The notes under the pieces were generated by a model that was given only the letters and a program-made list of their open reading frames with translations, was not told the origin of the DNA and made no database searches. The translations under genes and the position numbers were made by a program. Below, in pieces: positions 1 through 4,700 of a stretch of DNA of 5,916 bases. The stretch comes from Candidatus Nanohalarchaeota archaeon (GTDB lineage: Archaea; EX4484-52; B79-G9). Each line of letters begins with the position of its first letter. The stretch's first letter is position 1. The stretch covers positions 1-5,916 of the forward strand of contig DAOVYR010000074.1 of the NCBI GenBank assembly GCA_030635525.1. Direction: 5' to 3'.

Positions 1-749
1 CACAATCCGGTTACTACAATGGCTATTCCCAACCAGATAACTTTACCCGGCCATCTGTCTTCCAGGAAACAAAAGAATCAACATCAGACTTTTTTGATTC
101 TGCACAAAGTACTAACCAACAATCAAAAAGCTTAGGATCCTCCAATATCCCCCCAAATCCTATGATTTTTGATTCTCCCCAAAGTACTGACCGCCAATCA
201 AAAAGCTTAGGATCCTCCAATATCCCCCAAAATCCTATGATTTTTGATTCTCCCCAAAGTACTAACCAACACTCAAAAAGCTTGGGATCCTCCAATATAC
301 CCCAAGATCCCATGATTTTTGACATCACATACCTGGAACCGGGCAGGATAGATATGACTGGCACGCAGGAAGAAAACCATGCCCTGAAATATGGCTGGTG
401 GCCCTCTGATGGCAACTTCAGGTGGGCAGGAAAAGACCGCAAAGATCCTGTTTTGTATTTCAATGTATTCCCTGGCAAAGAATACGAACTGACCGCAAAA
501 ATATTTGTGCCTGATGCCCTGGCAAAAAAGCCCATAAGTGTCCTTGTAAATGATACTCCTGTGGCAAACTTTGCTATAGACAAAGGCATGCCAGTTGAAA
601 AAAAAATAAAAATACCATCGGGCATTGTTACAGACGACAGGCTTAAGATTGTTTTCAAGACAGATTTCTGGCGCCCAAAAGATCAGGATCCAAACGTAAA
701 AGATGACCGGACATTATCCCTTGCTTTCGAATACATCGAATTGAAGTGA
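1..749 (+). CDS. C-terminal part of a glycan-associated protein with tandem-repeat linker and beta-sandwich domain (5' partial)
   Basis: The reading frame is open from base 3 (bases 1-2 end an earlier codon) to TGA at 747-749, giving 248 visible residues; the true start lies upstream of the window. Visible residues 1-29 are polar, residues 30-104 are three copies of a 25-residue Ser/Gln/Asn/Pro repeat, and about 105-248 form one beta-rich domain. That domain has the pattern GWWPSDGNFRWAG, then LYFNV, a VLVNDTPVANF strand pair and an end reading DDRTLSLAFEYIEL. From memory of families, this resembles the C-terminal beta-sandwich of membrane glycosyltransferases and related polysaccharide-handling proteins, where an RW motif and a late D-R-x-L-x-x-x-x-x-x-I-x-L strand recur. 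A role in cell-surface glycan synthesis or binding is therefore inferred; the catalytic or membrane part would be off the window. No transmembrane segment is visible here. An overlapping minus-strand frame (23-658) is a shadow. Confidence 0.8.
   Translation, partial: QSGYYNGYSQPDNFTRPSVFQETKESTSDFFDSAQSTNQQSKSLGSSNIPPNPMIFDSPQSTDRQSKSLGSSNIPQNPMIFDSPQSTNQHSKSLGSSNIPQDPMIFDITYLEPGRIDMTGTQEENHALKYGWWPSDGNFRWAGKDRKDPVLYFNVFPGKEYELTAKIFVPDALAKKPISVLVNDTPVANFAIDKGMPVEKKIKIPSGIVTDDRLKIVFKTDFWRPKDQDPNVKDDRTLSLAFEYIELK
91..315 (+). repeat. Three in-frame 75-bp tandem repeats encoding a 25-residue Ser/Gln-rich linker
   Basis: The copies are 91-165, 166-240 and 241-315, and the first bases of a fourth (TTTTTGA) start at 316 before the sequence turns into the beta-sandwich domain. 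By direct comparison, copies 1 and 2 differ at 6 of 75 positions, copies 2 and 3 at 8, and copies 1 and 3 at 8. The unit encodes about FDSPQSTNQQSKSLGSS followed by NIPQNPMI. The period is a multiple of three, so copy gain or loss keeps the frame. Identity at silent positions (for example the shared AAGCTT and GGATCC words) points to recent duplication. The encoded peptide is polar, Pro-containing and probably disordered. Confidence 0.97.
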
Positions 750-754
750 ATATC

Positions 755-759
755 TTTTT
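755..759 (+). terminator. Possible T-tract terminator of the upstream gene
   Basis: A run of five T residues lies 5 bases after the TGA stop at 747-749. It is followed by a small inverted repeat CTACA-A-TGTAG at 760-770. Archaeal transcription often ends at short U-tracts without a strong hairpin. A second T5 run at 895-899 could act as a backup. The signal is weak and T-tracts are common in AT-rich spacers. Confidence 0.3.
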
Positions 760-868
760 CTACAATGTAGTTGACGCCGTCAGTACAGATAAATTAAACC
801 AGTAAAGAATGGGCGTTAATCTATGTATGTGGCAGTATCAATCAACACCCATAATAAATAATCTTTCC

Positions 869-894
869 GTTAAGTAACCATTTGGTTAAGTAAC
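869..894. promoter_or_regulatory. Direct repeat of GTTAAGTAAC upstream of the TATA box, possible regulator site
   Basis: The 10-mer GTTAAGTAAC occurs at 869-878 and again at 885-894, a 16-bp period. Between and overlapping them is the inverted repeat TAACCA-TT-TGGTTA (875-888). The block ends about 22 bp upstream of the TTTATATG box, where archaeal activators or repressors often bind. No known regulator can be assigned from the sequence. Confidence 0.35.
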
Positions 895-916
895 TTTTTC
901 ATTACATATCCAAACA

Positions 917-924
917 TTTATATG
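917..924 (+). promoter_or_regulatory. Putative archaeal TATA box of the regulator/surface-protein operon
   Basis: TTTATATG closely resembles the archaeal TATA consensus, and the A-rich CAAACA just upstream could serve as the BRE. Transcription would be expected to start about 25 bases downstream, near 945-950, giving a leader of about 100 bases before the ATG at 1051. A second TATA-like word, CTATATTT at 936-943, would put the start near 963-967, inside the palindrome. I cannot tell which is used. Confidence 0.5.
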
Positions 925-941
925 CTTCTGTAGCCCTATAT

Positions 942-961
942 TTGTGTGGTTGTATACACAA
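942..961. promoter_or_regulatory. Inverted repeat TTGTGT-N8-ACACAA near the predicted transcription start
   Basis: The arms are 942-947 and 956-961. Within the same stretch TGTATACA (951-958) is itself an 8-bp palindrome. The repeat lies between the TATA box and the larger 17-bp palindrome and overlaps its first bases. Its position suits a second operator half, but short inverted repeats also arise by chance. Confidence 0.3.
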
Positions 962-975
962 GGCAAGTTGCCTTG
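959..975. promoter_or_regulatory. Perfect 17-bp palindrome, candidate operator for the downstream ArsR-type regulator
   Basis: CAAGGCAA (959-966), G (967) and TTGCCTTG (968-975) form perfect 8-bp arms around a single central base. It begins about 35 bp after the TTTATATG box, so it overlaps or immediately follows the predicted transcription start. Perfect palindromes of this size near the promoter are typical of sites bound by dimeric winged-helix repressors, and the gene immediately downstream encodes one. Autoregulation is inferred. A short RNA hairpin is an alternative reading, but a one-base loop does not favour it. Confidence 0.5.
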
Positions 976-1035
976 ATGTATCTGGCAATGCCGTCTGTTC
1001 AGGAATTTATGGCTTTGACTGATAGTGATAAATAA
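976..1035 (+). other. Short leader reading frame of 19 codons, possible uORF
   Basis: ATG at 976-978 begins directly after the palindrome and the frame closes with TAA at 1033-1035, 15 bases before the regulator's ATG. It is in the same frame as the regulator, so that single TAA separates them. The peptide (MYLAMPSVQEFM, then ALTDSDK) has no recognised motif. There is no clear ribosome binding site. It may be chance, a leader peptide, or a remnant of a longer regulator N-terminus. Confidence 0.2.
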
Positions 1036-1050
1036 AAGAGAGAATATTCT

Positions 1051-1713
1051 ATGAATAATTCGCTTAATCTGCTTCAGAACTTACTGGAAAGAGACTTCGC
1101 CCTAGTCATGCCGCTGGTACCGATTCTAAAAAAAGAAGCCAACATCGTATGTTCAGACAATAGGTTGTTAACAGTTATCGAAGTTAGATCAGGGATTTCA
1201 GAGATACCTGAATCCATCGGCGCATGCTCACACTTCAGCCAGGGTGTCCACAAAACATACATCGCGCTCCCAAAACAGCAGATACAATCAGTCACAAACG
1301 AGAAAAAAATACTAAAAGAGATGGGCATCGGACTCATATCATTTTCCAAAAACAGTTATGACATTCTTCTGGAATCAAAAAAAACCAATCCCGACAGACA
1401 AGTATTAGAGCCCATCCTACACAGGATGCACTTGATGAAAAAAGTAAAGAAAACAGCAGATGCATACAAAGCACTCTCGCACCCGACAAGGCTCCACATA
1501 TATCTCACAGTCTACAGTAACGGTTCAACAAAACTAAAAGACATCGCAGAATACTGCGGCGGATGCTATCCCCTGCTTATGAAGCACATAAAGATACTGG
1601 AAGAATCAAACCTCATAGAATCAGAAAAATCAACAAAAGAGACGACACTTAAGCTGAAATCATATCCTGTAAATATAGGGGATATAGCAAACACATACAC
1701 AATGGACAGATAA
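1051..1713 (+). CDS. Transcriptional regulator: endonuclease-like N-terminal domain fused to ArsR-type winged helix
   Basis: The protein has 220 residues, is probably cytoplasmic and probably binds DNA as a dimer. Residues about 20-105 look like the PD-(D/E)XK (restriction-endonuclease-like) fold found in archaeal regulators: EANIV (29-33), VIEVRSG (42-48), HKTYIALP (67-74) and MGIGLISFS (91-99). The usual Asp of the first motif appears to be Asn31, and the usual E-x-K is E44-V-R46, so catalysis is doubtful and a sensing or dimerising role is more likely. Residues about 135-205 are an ArsR-like winged helix, with ALSHPTRLHIY (141-151), KLKDIAEY (161-168), recognition helix near 173-184 (HIKILEE at 179-185) and a wing to about 203. 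C169-G-G-C172 falls at the turn before the recognition helix. An in-frame TAA at 1033 makes the ATG at 1051 the first possible Met. The ribosome binding site is weak (AAGAGAGA). The gene is 8 bases ahead of the surface-protein gene, so cotranscription is likely. The ligand is unknown. Confidence 0.85.
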   Translation: MNNSLNLLQNLLERDFALVMPLVPILKKEANIVCSDNRLLTVIEVRSGISEIPESIGACSHFSQGVHKTYIALPKQQIQSVTNEKKILKEMGIGLISFSKNSYDILLESKKTNPDRQVLEPILHRMHLMKKVKKTADAYKALSHPTRLHIYLTVYSNGSTKLKDIAEYCGGCYPLLMKHIKILEESNLIESEKSTKETTLKLKSYPVNIGDIANTYTMDR

Positions 1714-1720
1714 GAGATGA
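1714..1720 (+). promoter_or_regulatory. Shine-Dalgarno-like site before the giant surface-protein gene
   Basis: GAGATGA matches six of seven bases of the archaeal GAGGTGA consensus and lies in the 8-base gap after the regulator's stop. It is only 1 base from the ATG at 1722 and 4 bases from the ATG at 1725, so the second Met has the better spacing. An ATG at 1717 meets a stop after two codons and can be excluded. Confidence 0.4.
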
Positions 1721-1721
1721 G

Positions 1722-4700
1722 ATGATGAGAAAATCAACAGCAGCACCAAAACTATTGATATTTGTGTTCTCCCTAGTCTTACTCCTAATACTCCCTACAA
1801 TTTACATAACCCATGCAATAAATAATACTGAAAACCATACGAACCTTTCAGATAATGTGGCGTATGACCAAAATCAGACATTTAATTCATCCCACAACCC
1901 TGGGGTAGACGCCGTTAATAAACCAACAAACACCACCGAAAACCTAACCCTATACCTCTCCTCAAAGATATATGAGCCGGTCTTAAGCCCACATCCAATA
2001 ATTTCAGGACAGGTACTAAACATAAAAGCCCTGTTGGCCTACGAAAACCTGACCCCTATTCCCAATCAGGAACTCATGTTTTATAGGAATGAAACCCTGA
2101 TCGACTACGGATCAACCAATGAAACCGGTTGGGCGCAGGTTAACTGGATACCTAACCTCTCTGGCACTTGCATAATAAACACCACATATCCCGGAAACTA
2201 TGCACTAAACATCTTCCCTACTTTTAATTTTACCAAATTCATTGTCCTTGCGGCAAACCAGACAGATACAACCAAGGCAACAACCAATATCGCAACCCAG
2301 ATCACACCGGAAATAGCACCGGTTTTAACCGCAGCCAAAAAACACTTCAACTTAGATGAAAACCCAAGATTCAAATTCAGCTACCTGACCGAAGAAGAGT
2401 TCAACACAGGCATTACAAAAAATGCATTAAACGCGTTGCCAACCGAAAAAGAATCAATTGAAACCGCAGTCTATTATGGGAATGAATTAACAGAGATAAA
2501 ACCCGAAATAGAAAAGCTGAGAGACGGAAAATTCTACATAGAACTGCCAAAAAAAAGGTCATTACAGGCAGGCATTTACACTCTGAAAGTTCAGCTGACA
2601 AAAGACAATATTATTTACGTTGAGGTGCAGGAATTCCCATGGGGTCTGGTTTCACTGAACACAAAAAAAAGCATCTACAAACCAGGCGAAACAGCCGAAT
2701 TCATAATAGTAGTCCTGGACAGTCTCGGGCATCCGCTCTGCAGCGCAGATATATCCCTGACAGTCACAGACCCGCACAACAAAAAAACAACCTACTCCAC
2801 GTCAGAAGGAACAATCACACAAGATGCCGAATGTGGCATCTATAATGCCCATTACCCCACAGAAACAGAAGGAAACCACACGCTATCTATCATGGCTGTA
2901 ATAGATGGCATCGAAGTCAACTTCTCAACCGGCTTCTTGGTACAGGAAAACTACGAATTCGATATAATAAGAAACACTCAAAGCAAAATAGACCCGACAA
3001 AAGAGAATTGGTTCGACACAAGAATCTATATCGAATCCTTTGTTGGTGGAAATACTCTCACAATCAAAGAGTTCGTCCCGAAAGAATTCACCTTAAAAAC
3101 AGACGCAGACATAAATGAAGAAGGCAACACAAAAACACTAACCTGGAACAAAGACCTCTACAACGGCAGAACATCAGTCCATTACTCATACTCTGTACCT
3201 TACATCTGGCCTTATTTGTATACCTTAGGTCCTCTGGAAATAATCTACAATTCAGAAACATTCAAAGAAGCAAGGCCGTGGTACATCGCAGTAGATCCAA
3301 GCCTCACAGGTCTTTTATACGAAAGCTTTGAAACAACAGTCCCGCCTTCCGGCTGGACCCAGGATATCCAGAATGACTGGGACCAGGACAGCACAATAGC
3401 GATAGACGGCACCTACTCCGCCCACGCAGACGCAACCACCGACGGCTGGCTTGAATATACACCCGGCATTGACCTGAGAGGGAAAAACAGCGTAAACATA
3501 ACATTCTCATGGTGGATAGCCTCAAGTTTGGTTGAAGGCGAATACCTGTGTTTTGACATCAACAACGGCACATACATAAATGACGTCGCATGCCTGAACG
3601 CCACCGTAGGTCCTAAAGACACATGGGTCAACGAAAGCATCAATCTTGTACCAACCTACGGTGCTGTATCTAACCTGACATTCAGATTCAGGGCAAAAGC
3701 CGGAAATGTTGCTGACGAGGTCTATGTGGATGCAGTCAATGTATCTGACTATGGCAACTATGTGAGCTGGACTGTTAGCACACTCAATCTTGGCATCGGC
3801 TATAATACATCTTCCAATCTCACAGGTTATGCAAACATAACATCAAACAATACAAACACCGACATCACCATAACATGTGTTTCAGGCAACTGCTCAATCA
3901 TAACAGAGAACTGGGATGACACAACCGATATGATAGGCACCGAATCACAGCTTCTCAACTTCACATGCTCAAACACCATACTTGGCAGTTTCTGGGCAAC
4001 ATTCAACGTCACATCCGTCGAAGACCCTTATCCGGCAATCATCAACGTAAGCTGCATAATAAAAGAAGACACATACCCGCCACAGATATCAATAGAATCC
4101 CCTGGGAACCAGACTTATGCAAATTTGACAATCTGGTTCAACACAACTCTTGACGAAGACGCTTCATGGTGTGGCTATTCTTTGGACGGCGCACCCAACA
4201 GCACAATGCAAAACGACACAGAGACCCACTTCTACGCACAAAACACATCCATGCATGAAGGCCACCACACAGTCATCTTCACCTGCAACGACACACTCGG
4301 TAACCTCAACACAACCGAAGAGATGCACTTCACCATAGGCAGCATACTCAACGACCGAGGCCCAAACTGGGACGAATACCTCAACCCCGACAACTCCCGC
4401 ACAAAACACATCGGCAGACTAAAAAACTACTATACTGGCGCAGAGTATATTCCCATAAACGCAACCATTGCCCCCGACCCGCCTACAGAGCCACTCTATG
4501 CCTACGGTGTAGAAAACGGCACCTACAAGGCATACTTCAAAGAAGATCCATCCGTATCAGGCACATTAGTAAAATTCTGGATCAACCAATCCGCAATAGA
4601 CAAGCCCAACCCCAAAAGCGGCTACGTCACCTACCAGCCCCAGAGCCTGAACTACAGGAACGACAATAATGATCTACAGCTGCTAAGCATACCCCAGTCC

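Larger units (their letters stand above)
750..1050. other. Intergenic region: 3' end of upstream gene and promoter/leader of the regulator operon
   Basis: No convincing gene lies in these 301 bases on either strand. The first part holds T-tracts just after the upstream stop codon. The middle carries a repeated GTTAAGTAAC word. The last third carries TATA-like boxes, inverted repeats and a short leader reading frame. I see no tRNA or other recognisable RNA gene. Confidence 0.7.

Noticed and set aside
130..142. Adjacent HindIII- and BamHI-type words (AAGCTT, GGATCC) as a sign of vector contamination
   Set aside because: They recur in each repeat copy as codons for Lys-Ser-Leu-Gly-Ser-Ser within a continuous coding frame, so a natural origin is simpler.
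91..315. Possible CRISPR array
   Set aside because: The repeats are directly adjacent with no unique spacers, are in frame and encode part of a protein.
23..658. 211-codon minus-strand open frame opposite the first gene
   Set aside because: It mirrors the tandem repeats and the beta-sandwich domain, has no recognisable domain, and the plus-strand frame is open from the window edge with sensible protein content.
1074..1349. 91-codon minus-strand frame inside the regulator gene
   Set aside because: It is antisense to a well-supported regulator sequence and has no recognisable motif.
1717..1719. ATG at 1717 as the start of the giant gene
   Set aside because: That frame stops after two codons (ATG AGA TGA); 1722 or 1725 are the usable starts.
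2639..2845. Short plus-strand frames in other phases (2639-2845, 3965-4153, 4150-4338)
   Set aside because: They lie wholly inside the giant gene, are low-complexity (His/Thr/Arg-rich), and have no start context.
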